The notes under the pieces were generated by a model. That model saw only the letters and a list, made by a program, of their open reading frames with translations. It did no database searches and had not been told where the DNA came from. From Pyrenophora tritici-repentis (lineage: Eukaryota; Ascomycota; Dothideomycetes; Pleosporales; Pleosporaceae), in assembly GCF_003171515.1 (NCBI RefSeq), contig NC_089393.1, forward strand, positions 682,001 through 746,000: 64,000 bases of DNA, in the 5' to 3' direction. The first letter of the stretch is position 1. The number at the start of each line of letters is the position of its first letter. Shown here piece after piece: positions 22,708-34,680 of the stretch. Position numbers and translations under genes: made by a program.

Positions 22708-24665
22708 ATGTCGACGTTAAGCACCTTCTCTTCTCCGATCCTCCATAGGACGTGGATATGCCGCGCTTGTATACGGTCGCAACGGCAGACAATAGCGCAA
22801 CAACCGCAGGGCCTATGGCAGCAACGAGGCGCACGCCTGACACAGGATGCATTTCGGAGCAGGATAGGTGCACAGCGGACGTTTGCCACACAGGCAAATG
22901 AAACCATACACGCAACGGCGAAGGCTGCGGGGCGGAGCGCAAAGAGCAGCAAGAGGAGGAGAAGATTGTTGATAGCTGGGGGTGGACTTGCAATAGGCGC
23001 GGCTGTGGTCACGGTCAACCAGGATGCCAAGCATGCCTATGTAGCGGCACAGAGGAGTTACAGGGTGGTGGAGACGCTGGTGCTCAACATTCGAGAGTAT
23101 GTGGATAGTCTAGCCCGGTGGAGATGCAATGGCTGATATACGTGTTTTCGTAGCTACCGCGATGTTCTCAAGCGCGACCAAGAGCCAGACTACAACGAAC
23201 AGCTGAAAGCCTGCCACCTACGATGCGCCAAACGAACCCTCCGCACACTCGAGAAGAACGGCTCCATCTTTATAAAGCTGGGTCAGCACCTGAGCAGCAT
23301 GAACTACCTCCTTCCCATTGAGTGGTGCGATACCTTTATCCCGCTACAAGATCAATGCCCCGTGTCCTCTTTCGAATCTATACAAGACATGTGTCGGCAG
23401 GATACTGGTCTCGAAATCTCAGACTTCTTCTCTGAGTTCGAACAGCAGCCCATAGGCGCTGCCTCGCTCGCCCAGGTACACCGTGCTACTATCCGTGAAA
23501 CTGGTCAGAAGGTCGCTGTCAAGGTGCAACACCCTGCGTTGGACGAATGGGCAAGACTCGACTTGGCATTGACGAGTTTCTCCTTTGCAACACTCAAGCG
23601 ATGGTTCCCTGAGTACGATCTCACATGGCTCAGCGAAGAGATGGAAGTTTCACTCCCCCAGGAGCTTGATTTCGCCCTCGAAGGCAAGAACGCTATGCGA
23701 GCACGCGAGTACTTCTCCCACGTACACGAAGTACCCGTTGTCATACCTCAGGTGCTCTGGGCAAAACGTCGGATGCTGGTCATGGAATATGTCTCTGGAT
23801 TCCGAACAGATGATCTCAAGAGCCTGGATGAGCATGGCATCGACAGAGATGAGGTGTCTGCAGCATTGGCAAGAATATTCAACGAGATGATCTTTGGCAG
23901 AGACGCTCCCCTTCATTGCGATCCTCATGGCGGCAACATTGCTATCCGATACAACCCTACTCGCAAAGGCAAAACGAACTTTGATGTTGTCCTATACGAC
24001 CACGGTCTCTACCGCGATATCCCTTTGCCACTGCGACGAAATTACGCAAAGCTGTGGCTAGCTGTTCTGGACGCTGATGAGGATGAAATGCGCAAGTACG
24101 CCTATGAAGTAGCTGGTATCAAAGATGAGCATTTTCCGCTCTTTGCCTCTGCGATCACAGGCAGAGACTACACGGTACTGGCCAAGAAGGAAGGTGGCGC
24201 TGGAGGTGTCACGACTACTAGGACGAGTGAAGAAAAGAAGGTCATCGGAGATGCGCTTGGAGAGGGCTTGTTGGAAAACTTGATTGAATTGCTCGGCCAA
24301 GTGCCCAGAGTCATCCTTTTGATTTTGAAGACGAATGATCTTAGTAAGTCTTTCACACTATGTATTATGAAACGCTTTCTAACATGTATCCAGCTCGTTC
24401 ACTAGACGAAGGTCTGCACACACGCCAAGGTCCCATGCGCACCTTTCTCATTCTAGCCCGCTACGCTTCCCGTACAGTCTACGAGGAGTGCCTCGACAAT
24501 CTCAATGGATCCGTGCTCTGGCCCAGCAATTTCTTCATCTGGCTGGGCGCGTGGACAAGGCATATGCGGGTGGAGATGCAGCTGAGCAGCTATGAGACGT
24601 ATCTCAAGCTGAGGGCCCTGCTGGGATTGAGGAAGATTGAGATTGCGGATAGTTTCAGGGAGTGA
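22708..24665 (+). CDS. Mitochondrial ABC1/UbiB (ADCK-type) atypical kinase, MCP2-like
   Basis: Member of the protein-kinase-like UbiB family, which in mitochondria affects coenzyme Q and lipid homeostasis. Three exons, 22708-23096, 23154-24343 and 24394-24665, give 616 residues. The first 100 residues are rich in R, Q, S and A without acidic clusters, like a mitochondrial presequence. A short hydrophobic segment follows (LLIAGGGLAIGAAVVTV, about 88-104), suggesting inner-membrane anchoring. Family motifs: the KxGQ signature IFIKLGQHLSSM (about 171), the A-rich loop GAASLAQVHRA, VAVKVQHP (about 252) with the ATP-site lysine, EMEVSLPQELDF, PLHCDPHGGN (about 386) and LYDHGLYRDI. The splice junction D|YRDVLK after RE fits the family. 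MCP2 (yeast) and ADCK1/5 are the closest groups by my reading. The exact substrate is not known. Confidence 0.88.
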
Positions 24666-25881
24666 TAATGTTGTGTGTATATGGGTGTGGGAGGCATGAA
24701 CAGCGAGGAGTTTTGCGACTATAGAGTGGCCATTTGCCCTGGGGATTTAGAGTTAGACTAAGATCAAGACACGAGCATTGCCAATTGATTAATCTGCAAC
24801 TACAGCCGAGGCTTGGGCTTGGCACGTGATAAGAGTGATATTTGAGCAAGAAGGCCTACGTTTGGTGGGATAGACCTGGAGTGACAGATTGCTGTTAGTG
24901 CTAGCAACGCGGAAGACACGGAACCATGAAGCGGGTTGGGGCTCGAGTTTGGCATGTGGCGGTGCCGGCTACGGTACCTGTCGAGGGGCTTGGGCATAGT
25001 TTGCGTTTTGCGTCGCAGGCGAAAGGTAGGTTTATGTTTGACGCCTAGTTTGCAGTGCGTTTGAGGCGTGGTCGTCTGATCATGTGCAAGTGAGGGGTCT
25101 TGGTATGCCCAGATGGTCGAAACATGAGCTGAGGTGGCTCAAGCACCGAATGCGGCACTTGAGAAGTACTTACTTCAGCACCAGTTTGTTATTCGGCCCA
25201 TGGAATCATGGATATGCCACTTGGCAGCGACAGGGACGTTGTGTGGGCTTGACATCATCGACGGGCATGGTGGTGCAAACGTGGGCGCGCTCGCAGGCGC
25301 GGTTGGCGACCAAAACAACGGCTTTCGTGTTGGATGCACATTTGCAGTCGGCTCGCTCGTGTCTCGGCGGACGGCTCACAGGATCTTGTGGTGACTTGGA
25401 CTAGGCTGCGGTTTAGCAGCAGTTCGCATCGTGTTGTGTTGGTGCTGCGGGGCAGGCGCCAAGGCAACAGAGGCGGCACCTTTGCACCGGAATAGCAGCG
25501 TGTACTGGTAGTCGTCGACGCCCTAGGCGCTTGGGCTGGTCGAATAGTCTCAGCGTGGAAGCGTCAGACTGACTCCGGCCATCGAAGCAGAGGATTCAGT
25601 ACGCGAAGTCTTTGCAGCGCTGGTCGGAAACTTGGTCAGCCAGGACCGTGAACGCCCGCGGCATTTGCCTCTCTCTGTAACTGCGCACGGCCTGTTCCTC
25701 TCGCACAGCCTCCTCCAGACATCCTCGTCACCCGCCGCAGCCAACGCCCAAGACGACATCACCACCGCCGCCGACGAGAAGAGGACCCCCCTAACCACTG
25801 CGAGCTCTGAGAGCCGCCCCTCTATCTCCATCCACTGCTGCACTACCCGCCTGTTGTTGTTGCGCTGCATAATCGCGCATC
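24666..25881. other. Intergenic region between ABC1 kinase and HECT ligase genes
   Basis: Contains the kinase 3' UTR and the promoter/leader of the HECT ligase gene. The last 250 bases are C-rich and A-containing, as expected for a leader. Overlapping open frames at 25084-25404 and 25632-25985 have no recognisable domains. Confidence 0.4.
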
Positions 25882-28723
25882 ATGGACGGCGCTGGCCAGC
25901 CCAACCTGCGCATCACCAGTACGTCTTTACCTCGGACTGCAAGCCTCCATGGCCGTCTGCGAAGAGGGAAGCTGACAGTACATAGTCATTGCCGCCGATG
26001 GCCTCTATAAGCGCGATGTGTTCCGTATGTATGCCCATGTAACCACGGCCCGTCCTGGTCGCTCACATAAGTCATGCAGGATTTCCGGACCCCTTCGCCG
26101 TGGCCACGATCAATGGCGAGCAGACGCGCACCACGAGTGTCATCAAGAAGACGCTGAACCCGTACTGGAATGAGAGCTTTGACATGTACGTTGTACCTCG
26201 TTACCCTCGACCGAATCGCCGCATCTTTCATCGCATCACGCTAACACATGAGCCAGGAAAGTGAACGAAGAAAGCGTCCTGGCGGTTCAGATCTTTGACC
26301 AGAAGAAGTTCAAGAAGAAGGATCAGGGCTTCCTAGGTGTCATTAATGTCCGCATCGGGTCGGTAATAGACCTTGACGCGGGGGGTGATGGTAGGCCGGC
26401 ATAGTCCAACCTACGCGCACCTGCTAACAAGCCCGCAGAGATGCTCACGCGCGACCTCAAAAAGTCAAACGACAACATGGTTGTTCACGGCAAGCTCATC
26501 CTTAACCTCTCCACTAACCTCTCTGCGCCCATCAGTCAAGGAGGACAGAACGCCACCCGTCCAACCGCCTCCCCGCATCCATCCGTAAATGGTGGCATCC
26601 CAGGCGCTGTGCCCACCCCGCAACAATCCACGACCAACTTGCACCCTCCCGACGCATACCCCGGCCAACAACGACCAGCAGTCGCCGGTCAACCGCCTGC
26701 TCAGCGCCCACCACCAGCAGGTGCTCCTGCCGGTGGCCCTCCCGCTGGTCCTGGTCCTGCCCCCAACGGTGCCCCTCCAGCTCGCAATGGTGCCGGTGGC
26801 GCTTACAGCGCATTTGAGGATGCCCAAGGAAGACTGCCAAATGGCTGGGAGCGTCGTGAGGATCACCTAGGCCGAACATACTACGTCGATCATAACACGC
26901 GACAAACCACATGGATCAGACCTGGCGCTGGCTTCAACGAGGCCGACCAACGCCGAGATGTAGCCGCCCAGACCCAGCAGGAACGCATGAGGCATCAGAA
27001 CCGTATGCTGCCAGAAGACCGGACGGGAGCTAACTCGCCCACGCTGACCGACCGCCAACCATCGCCACCGACTGGCTCAGCAAGCGCGGTAAGCATGATG
27101 GCAACAGGAGCAACTACTGCTGGTACAGGAGAGCTCCCCTCTGGCTGGGAGCAGCGGCATACTCCCGAAGGTCGACCCTACTTTGTTGACCACAACACTC
27201 GGACGACAACATGGGTGGATCCCCGCCGACAGCAATACATTCGCATGTACGGTGGACAGGCCGCAAACGGCAGCACCATCCAGCAGCAGCCTGTTTCCCA
27301 ACTTGGTCCGCTGCCATCAGGATGGGAAATGCGCCTCACCAATACAGCACGAGTCTACTTTGTGGACCACAACACCAAGACTACCACTTGGGACGACCCG
27401 AGGTTACCATCTTCACTAGATCAGAACGTGCCTCAGTACAAGCGTGACTTCCGTCGCAAGTTGATCTACTTCCGATCGCAGCCAGCACTCCGCATCGTTA
27501 GTGGCCAGTGCCATGTCAAGGTTCGCCGAACCCATATTTTCGAGGATTCCTACCATGAGATTATGCGCCAAAGTGCTGCTGATCTCAAGAAGCGCTTGAT
27601 GATCAAGTTTGACGGTGAAGACGGTCTGGATTACGGAGGTCTTTCCCGAGAGTTCTTCTTCCTGCTTTCCCACGAGATGTTCAATCCTTTCTACTGCTTG
27701 TTCGAATATTCTGCGCACGACAACTATACGCTCCAGATCAACCCTCATTCCGGTATCAACCCCGAGCACTTGAACTACTTCAAGTTTATCGGACGTGTCG
27801 TGGGTCTGGCCATCTTCCATCGTCGTTTCCTGGATGCTTTCTTCATTGGAGCTTTCTACAAGATGATCCTAAGGAAGAAGGTTGCGCTGCAAGATATGGA
27901 GGGTGTGGATGCCGATTTCCATCGCAATCTGGAGTGGATGCTGTAGGTTTAATGCTCCTGGTCTGATTTGAAAGAGACTAACAGTTGCAGGAACAACGAC
28001 ATTACCGACGCTCTTGAGCTGACCTTTGCGACTGACGATGAGCGCTTCGGCGAAACTGTCAGCATCGAACTAAAGCCCGGGGGTGACGAGATCGAAGTCA
28101 CTAATGAAAACAAGCACGAATACGTCGAGTAAGTGGCCTGGTAGTATTTTTTCAGAAGACGTACTGACCCATCTAGACTCATCACAGAATGGCGTATCCA
28201 GAAACGTGTCGAAGAACAATTCCAGGCTTTCATCACCGGTTTCCACGAGCTCATCCCCGCGGATCTAGTAAACGTTTTCGACGAACGTGAGCTCGAGCTG
28301 CTTATCGGAGGTATCGCAGATATCGATGTTGAGGACTGGAAGAAACACACCGACTACCGTGGCTACACCGAGAACGACGAAGTCATCCAGAACTTCTGGA
28401 AATGCATTCGTAGCTGGGATGCCGAACAGAAATCCCGTCTCCTTCAATTCGCTACGGGTACCTCGCGTATTCCTGTCAACGGTTTCAAGGATCTGCAGGG
28501 TAGTGATGGGCCGAGACGGTTCACTATTGAAAAGGCTGGAGAACCAAATCAATTACCGAAATCACATACATGGTACGTTGTCCGAGCAAACATACTAGCG
28601 GGACCAGCTAACAAGATGCACAGTTTCAACCGTCTCGACTTGCCACCGTATAAGACATTCGAGGCGCTCAATCAAAAACTCACCATTGCTGTCGAGGAGA
28701 CTGTCGGTTTTGGACAGGAGTAA
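25882..28723 (+). CDS. RSP5: Rsp5/NEDD4-family HECT E3 ubiquitin ligase (C2-WW-WW-WW-HECT)
   Basis: Ubiquitinates membrane transporters and many other proteins, with WW domains binding PPxY adaptors. Eight exons: 25882-25918, 25986-26024, 26080-26185, 26257-26390, 26439-27942, 27991-28128, 28177-28572 and 28624-28723. They give 817 residues, the usual length. A C2 domain covers about 1-115 ([40 protein letters not shown]). A Pro/Ala/Gly-rich linker follows. WW domains lie near 238-269 ([20 protein letters not shown]), 338-367 and 397-426. The HECT domain runs to the C-terminus ([37 protein letters not shown] segment, [16 protein letters not shown]). The catalytic cysteine is residue 785, and its TGT codon is split by the last intron (TG at 28572, T at 28624). 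Identification is secure. Confidence 0.96.
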
Positions 28724-30949
28724 TTTCCCATGTTCAAGAGCATCTTTCGCATGGACCGCAATTGCGGCCAAGTGAAATGTAGAAATACTACTTGGCTTTT
28801 GCGTCAGTGTACAAAATCTGCAAAGGAGGAAGGGAGGGCGAGCATTACTTGACGGGACGGACGTGACACGACCCGCTCTAATGGAGTGTCACTTTAGCTT
28901 TTTTGGGGGACCAACACTATCATGCCTAGCCTGGTTCGCGCGCCTATTGTACTACGCAAAGAAGGGGGGATTATTATATCGCATTGTTTGCAGTGTTTTG
29001 CTTTGCTGCTGCTGCAAAGAGTATCCGGGCGTTATAGGGGTTGTGAAAGAGAAAGAATAAAGTAGGATTTTGTGCGCTTTTTATTGCTTTGGGGGAAAGC
29101 GCTTGGGTCAGTCACAGTCATTCAATTAAAGATGACACGGTATGCAATGGCCTTTTTCGTGATTGATGTGATGATGACTTGGTGCGGTGCATGTGTCAGG
29201 AAGAGAGAGAGAGAGAGAGAGAGAACGATGGTTAACCCCAGACTCCGGACTGGGAGGAAGGGAACTATGGGGGAACGACGGTACGCAATCGTTCACGGGT
29301 AAAACTGGTGCAAGGAACCAGAGCTGATGCTGGTCGGTTCAAAATGATAGGCTTTCATGGCGCAAAGCGGGGAAACGTTATACATTCACAACAGCCCCGT
29401 TTTCTCACCCTTACCCTTGCCCATGCGTACATTTTGTGCCAAAACGTCGCTTTTCCGCCATGTGTCAGTCCAGTCAGCCCATGCCATGCTATGCAGCCAC
29501 ACCTTCTGCCGCCATTCCACCCCCCGAAAGTGAGATTTGAAAAGCGAGATTTGAAGGAGACAAGACCGAGTGCCCGTGCCCAATTACCCTCAAGCTCCGT
29601 GCGCCACAGCCTCGTCTCCCGCCCAGTCCGTCCGCCCGTCAGATCAACATGAGTGCTCATTAGAAACGTGAGAAAGTAAGGTATACCGGTAGGAAAGTGC
29701 ACGTGTTTCAGAAGGCGAAGACGAGCTTTGCGAGTGGAGATGGGGAGGTGATGTTGAGCTGTAAGTAAGTGGGCATGATGATAAGAAAAGCATATAGCAC
29801 CCTCTTACTATACCGACCAGTACTGCAAGTACAGCTATCGATGTGATCAGGAGATGTGGACATATACCATACCATATATCGAACAGTCAGTCTTCATTCA
29901 TAAACGGGCGCATTTCCGAGGCTTGGGGGCGCGCTTGGCATACTTGTCCGTTTTAGCAAGCAGCGCGCCGCTGTTGGAGGCTCACATGATGGACGCAAGG
30001 GTGTGAGGAGGTATTAGCCGCCTTTTTCTCACTTAGCGAGATGGGAGATGCAGCGGCCAATTATTGGCATGACTCGCTTGCTGGGGGGGGGGTCGCTCGG
30101 GTGGCGGAAATATCTTGTAGCTATTCCGCTTTGCGTTTGCTTTTGCTCTGTTTAGTATGGGGGGGGGGGAACGGACGTTTGCTCATGTCACCACATAAGA
30201 CACAGCCTTGCGCGCGTGCGTGTGCCCAGACATATTTCGATCGATGACCATCAGCTGTGTATACGTGCGTGTGTGTGGATCACAGACGTTATTCCTGGAC
30301 ACCAGTGGCGATTGCCCATGGCGAGAAAAGAGGAGGCAAAAGCAAAGCGAAGCCGCAACGTCCAGTTGCTAGCGCATTGAGAACCATGGATCAGTCGACT
30401 AATTTTAGGGAGAGGGACGGAGCAGAGAAGCAGAGTAGCAGCAGTGGAGGCAGCGACCACCCGGCCAAGCATTACACGCTAGGTGGGATAGAGACTAGTT
30501 CTGCTGTATCGGAAGGTAATAGCGTTGCCTGTAACGCAGCTAGGGCGTATTAAGTGCAGTGTTGCATGGGTGCGTGCACTGGGCTGCGGTGCAGAGCCTC
30601 TGAAAAGCTCGTTTTTGCAGCTGGCGAAATGGGTTTTTGGGCTTAGGAGGGATTGATTGATTCCGGGGAAAGGGGAGGCTAAGGACTAGGTAGGGATGTG
30701 TTCGGGAGCCGGCTGGGCTTGGACTGACTGGTTGGCGTGTGTTTACGGTTTATATCTTCCTGTGCTTTCTGTGCTTCCTCTCTCTTTTCTCTTGTTCACC
30801 TTGCATTCCTCTTGTGTCGCTAACCCATCACTCGCTTCTGGGTTTTGTTCGCCATCATCTACATTATCTACTACTTTTAATACACACACACCACAAGTCG
30901 CGTACATCTCTTCATCCTCCGCCTTCGACTCTCAGCTACATCATCCAAG
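28724..30949. other. Long intergenic region, no gene seen
   Basis: 2.2 kb between the HECT ligase and the GPI protein genes. It contains a (GA)n run at 29202-29224 and two G-homopolymers near 30086 and 30164. The last 250 bases are pyrimidine-rich, as in the leader of a well-expressed fungal gene. Open frames such as 29308-29652 and its antisense have no recognisable similarity. Confidence 0.45.
29202..29224. repeat. (GA)n microsatellite
   Basis: A perfect AG/GA dinucleotide run of 23 bases. It is intergenic and likely polymorphic. Confidence 0.95.
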
Positions 30950-31569
30950 ATGCGTACCTCGACCGCCCTTGCCATCGTCCTCTCCGCGACCGCCAGCCTC
31001 GTTGCTGCGCAGCAAAAGTGCGATGCTCAGAAGTATGTTTCTCTCCCCAACCTCCCTCGCTCCCTTCAACCCCCCCTTAACCCATCTTATCTGAAACAAC
31101 AACAACAACAACAACAACAAAAACTAACTTCCACTCCAGCATCGTAGACACATGCGTGTCCGGCTACCAAGCCCGCATCGAAGCCTGCCAAAAGAAGGGA
31201 AACGACTTCATCTGCCTCTGCGACGTCTACCGCGACGTGCTCGTCTGCTACAACAATTGCCCCAACAGCAACGAGCGCTCGCCCGTAGAAAACACCGTTA
31301 CCTCTTACTGCGGCGCTGCTGAGCCCCTGCGCGCGGCAGCCTCTTCTTCCATGGCATCAGTTGCTAGTGTCGCGGCTACCCAGAGCCATGCTAGTCCTGC
31401 CTCGACTTCATCGCCTACGGGATCTTCGTCGTCCGGTGGAAAGACTACGGGAACTGCGACAGACGGTGAGGAGGCAAAGCCTACGGCTACGAGCTTTGCG
31501 GGAGCTGCGGCTGTAAATGGTGTCAAGGCTGGTGCGGCGATTGTTGCCGTTGTTGCCGGACTCTTGTAG
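30950..31569 (+). CDS. GPI-anchored, cysteine- and Ser/Thr-rich cell-surface protein
   Basis: Predicted secreted cell-wall or plasma-membrane protein of unknown function. Exons 30950-31032 and 31140-31569 give 170 residues. Residues 1-20 form a clear signal peptide (TALAIVLSATASLVAA, cleavage before QQKC). A compact domain of eight cysteines follows (QKCDAQN, VDTC, EAC, FICLCD, LVCYNNC, TSYCG). Next is a Ser/Thr/Ala-rich stalk, then a C-terminal hydrophobic tail (VKAGAAIVAVVAGLL) with a plausible GPI site in the Asn-Gly region just before it. The 107-nt intron splits the AAC codon for N in DAQN and carries a (CAA)n run just upstream of its acceptor. I recall this architecture from fungal entries called 'GPI anchored serine-threonine rich protein'. 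It is not a CFEM domain. Confidence 0.85.
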
Positions 31570-32035
31570 ATGCGGGGATTGTGTGGGTGTAAGTGTGGTA
31601 GTTGTGTGATGAGATAATATCTAATGGGGTTTGCAAACCACGTCTTCTTTCTGCTGTGATGCATGGTGTTTTGTTCTGGATTGATGAGGTCAACGAAACG
31701 CGATTGCTTCGATTCGCTGAATGGTGTGTGGATTGTGTCTTTGCTCGGGGGTTTCGGTGCGACCAGGTGCCATCAACGTCTTGCCCCTGCGTATCTGGAA
31801 TATAAAGTGATTCCACAGCTTGTGTTTGACGTCACATCAGCAATAACATGTCCTCTGCTTGATTGTGAAATGTTGTAATTGCAAAATATGCCAGACTAAA
31901 TACCATGTCTACCCATAGGTGGAATCATATGCACCGCTCCTCGCTTTTGCGGTTGAGAAACAATAAAGGGGACCCCACAACGCCGTGCCATGCATCATGT
32001 AACTATACTTCATCCTTTTCTCTGGTCATAACCAC
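31570..32035. other. Convergent intergenic region
   Basis: 3' flanks of the GPI protein (plus) and the aminotransferase (minus). No additional feature was recognised. Confidence 0.5.
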
Positions 32036-33379
32036 CTACTCCTCGTCAACAACACGGCCCCACGCGTGGCTCTCCATGCCGTCACTGCCCCACATGATAC
32101 CCTTGAGCGAGTTCTTGAAAAAGCTGGCATACGCGCCAGAATCGCCCTTGACCATGGGAACCTCAATGTCCTTGCCGCGGAAGTGGATCTGGCTGATGGG
32201 TGCAACGAACCAAGCCGTACCTGCGGCGAAAGCCTCGACCAAACGGTCCTCCTTGGCTGCCTCCTCAATCTCAAAGACGTTGAACTTGCGCTCTACAACT
32301 TCGAGTGTCTCAAGGTCCGATGGCGCAGAAGAGACGAGGCGCTCGCGTGCAAGCTCGAGGATGGAGCGACGCGTAACACCGTCCAGGACGATACGCTCGT
32401 TCAGATCCGCAGTGATGAGCTGAAGCCTGCCCTCCTTGGTCTTCCACACGACGAAGAAGTTGCTGGCGCCCGCCTCAGTGATTGTGCAGTCATCGCCGAA
32501 CAGCCAAAGGATTTGGTGGTAACCCCTCTTTCTCGCCTCGCCCTGAGCAACAAGCGAGGGGCCATAGTTGGCACCGACCTTAGCATAACCGAAACCGCCA
32601 GGCCAGGCACGGCACATGTCGTCCTGAGAAGCGAGGAGTTTGATACCACCGCTCATGTCGCCCATGGGCGCAAAGCAGCACAGGATGACGAACAGCAGCG
32701 CCTCCTTTGGTCGCTCAACACCAAGAGCAGGGTCCGAGGCAATCATTGTAGGACGAATGTACAAGAACTGGCCTGGTCGGTCCTTGGGCAGCCACTTCTT
32801 TCCATCGGTAGCACACAGCTTGACGATGAGCTTGAGAAGTTCCTCGGGGTCAAAGGCGGGCAGCGCGATGCGGTTCGTGGACATGAGCATGCGGCGGCAG
32901 TTGAGGTCCGGTCGGAAGAGGCGCAGTTTGCCGTCGTAGCCGCGGTAGAGCTTCATGCCTTCGAAGCACTCGGTTGCGTAGTGTAGGCATGATGCTGTAG
33001 GTGCAAGAGAAATGGGGCCGTAGGGCTGTACTGTTGGTGCTTCCCAGCCAGACTCGACGGTCCACTTGGCTTGAACCATGTGGTCGGTGCACACCTTTTG
33101 GCTCGCCATTTCCGCTGAGCCTACCGCGGGGACGGTGCGGGGTGTGGTGGTGTAGGTGCATGTGACTTTTGAGGCATCGAGACTTGCGAGAGGCGCATCG
33201 ACGATTTCCTTTTGCTGGACTTGAAGCTCATTTGGCGGTGTAGCTGTGGTGGAGGTTGTGAGGGAGGCCGAGTTTACTTGCTCAGGCGCATTCTTGAGGA
33301 GCGCCGATTTGATGCCGGCTTGTGTGAGATTGGTGACGGTCTCGTTGTGGTTGGGAGGTGTGACTGCGATGGGAGCCAT
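32036..33379 (-). CDS. Branched-chain amino acid aminotransferase (class IV, PLP)
   Basis: Interconverts leucine, isoleucine and valine with their 2-oxo acids, using glutamate/2-oxoglutarate and pyridoxal phosphate. A single uninterrupted frame of 447 residues starts at the ATG at 33379. The catalytic domain begins near residue 95 (DHMVQAKWTVESGW). It includes LHYATECFEGMKLYRG, RLFRPDLNCRRM, FLYIRPTMIASDP, GGFGYAKVGANYGPS with the PLP lysine at about residue 267, EAGASNFFVVW and LDGVTRRSILELAR. The first 90 residues are Thr/Ser/Pro-rich and acidic in places, unlike a mitochondrial presequence, so a cytosolic form is more likely; that is inference. A solo LTR lies 100 bp upstream of the start codon, inside the presumed promoter. 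The opposite strand carries a long incidental frame. Confidence 0.92.
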   Translation of the reverse strand: MAPIAVTPPNHNETVTNLTQAGIKSALLKNAPEQVNSASLTTSTTATPPNELQVQQKEIVDAPLASLDASKVTCTYTTTPRTVPAVGSAEMASQKVCTDHMVQAKWTVESGWEAPTVQPYGPISLAPTASCLHYATECFEGMKLYRGYDGKLRLFRPDLNCRRMLMSTNRIALPAFDPEELLKLIVKLCATDGKKWLPKDRPGQFLYIRPTMIASDPALGVERPKEALLFVILCCFAPMGDMSGGIKLLASQDDMCRAWPGGFGYAKVGANYGPSLVAQGEARKRGYHQILWLFGDDCTITEAGASNFFVVWKTKEGRLQLITADLNERIVLDGVTRRSILELARERLVSSAPSDLETLEVVERKFNVFEIEEAAKEDRLVEAFAAGTAWFVAPISQIHFRGKDIEVPMVKGDSGAYASFFKNSLKGIMWGSDGMESHAWGRVVDEE

Positions 33380-33479
33380 TTTTGGTGAATGAGTGGAGTA
33401 ACGTTGGACGAAGGCCTGCTTTTATGGTAAATGAGCTCGACGGAAAATATGAGGACAGTAAGTATGACGTGATATCGGG

Positions 33480-33676
33480 TGTTGGAAGGCCTTGTACGAT
33501 CGTACGGTGAATAACAGTAGCTAAGGTAATCTTGTGTATTGGTATTCTGGTGTATGATGATTCTACGAATGTGGGGGCTACGAAGGTATACATAGCGTTG
33601 GGTCCGAGTTGGGCCGAAGTAGGATCGAGGCGGTACATTGGGCCTTATTAGGCGACACACCGTGTGTATGCCGACA
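33480..33676 (-). mobile_element. Solo LTR of the Copia element found at 58966-62758
   Basis: This 197-bp segment begins TGTTGG and ends CCGACA on the plus strand. It is the exact reverse complement of the 5' LTR at 58966-59162, with no mismatch found on reading. It is flanked by a perfect 5-bp direct repeat TCGGG (33475-33479 and 33677-33681), the expected target-site duplication. No internal retrotransposon sequence is present, so it is a solo LTR left by recombination. It ends 100 bp before the aminotransferase start codon. Confidence 0.95.
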
Positions 33677-33681
33677 TCGGG

Positions 33682-34680
33682 GCTTATAAAGGGGACGGTC
33701 AACGAGGTAAGACACAACCAAGGTACCTGAGCCAGGTTCTTATACAAAGTCCCCGAAAAAAAAAATCAGTCGCGAGTCACATCTCCTCATCACACGCACG
33801 GGAAACAGACCTACTACCCACCCTATCACTGCAGGAATTGTCCCGCCCAGCCCTTCCCACGGACTACTACGGCAATCTAGTGTCGTTTTCCCTTACAGAC
33901 GAGGGATAAAGAGACAGGCTTACGGCCCACCCAGGGACCACAAAGGACCCATGTTTGACGTCTTGGACCCCAATTACCGTCAATTGCTCGCTCTTTATTG
34001 CACGCAAACCTCATCTGCTCCAATGTGATGTATGCACACGTGTCGCCATCGCCCATGATGGTTATGACGGAAGACGCGTCTTGGAGAAGCCGTCGGACCG
34101 GGGTGGTGTTTGCTAGCGTACCTGAAGGTTTTAGGTAGCGGTAGGGCGCGAGGCGTGTGCCGAGCCTGCGGTATCCAGTCACCCCGCCCCATACCTGCCG
34201 CTAGTATCCGGCCAGGCTCCCGATAGATGAAGAGACAGTCATCTACCTCGTCGGCGCGTTGTCGGTCCTGATGGCGCATCGAGTAATACGAGCATTTGTA
34301 TGCATGCTTGTAGATAATATCAGCGATATCGGACTATCGTCTCTACTCACCTGGTTGCCAGTCGAAAAACCCAGGTATCGCAAATTGGATGCACCTCGGC
34401 AAGCAGCGGTTCAAGCAATGGGAAACTTGACCGTAGGGAAAAAACTCTGTCAAGTGCTCTGTATGACCTGCACAGATCAGGGAATAAACACATGTCAAAT
34501 TCTTGAGCGGCAAGACCCATCGAGATTGCCAAACGGGCGCTATGTACCGAGGCTCCACTGGTTGCATCCATTTGTTTCTACTCTAAAATGTCCGTATATA
34601 GCCCGTTCGCCCACCTCTATCCGGTACCCTTGATTTCAAAGTAACACCATGAGTGTCCGGTGAAGCCAAAACGCCGGGCA
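33682..34680. other. Intergenic region, no gene seen
   Basis: The stretch between the solo LTR and the membrane protein gene. Open frames at 34259-34633 (plus) and 33877-34279 (minus) have no recognisable similarity. Confidence 0.4.

Noticed and set aside
24666..25881. Open frames of 60-117 codons before the HECT ligase
   Set aside because: They overlap each other on both strands, have no motifs and cover what should be a promoter and leader.
31033..31139. (CAA)n tract as a polyglutamine/polythreonine coding repeat
   Set aside because: It falls within an intron whose removal restores the Cys-rich GPI protein; it is not translated in the main model.
32066..32986. 306-codon open frame on the plus strand
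   Set aside because: It lies entirely antisense to the branched-chain aminotransferase, whose motifs are unmistakable. It shows no domain of its own, and long antisense frames are common opposite GC-biased coding sequence.
33282..33747. Minus-strand frames encoding a peptide that recurs at 58940-59198 and 62497-62821
   Set aside because: The repeated peptide is just the translation of the 197-bp LTR. It is non-coding repeat sequence, not a gene family.
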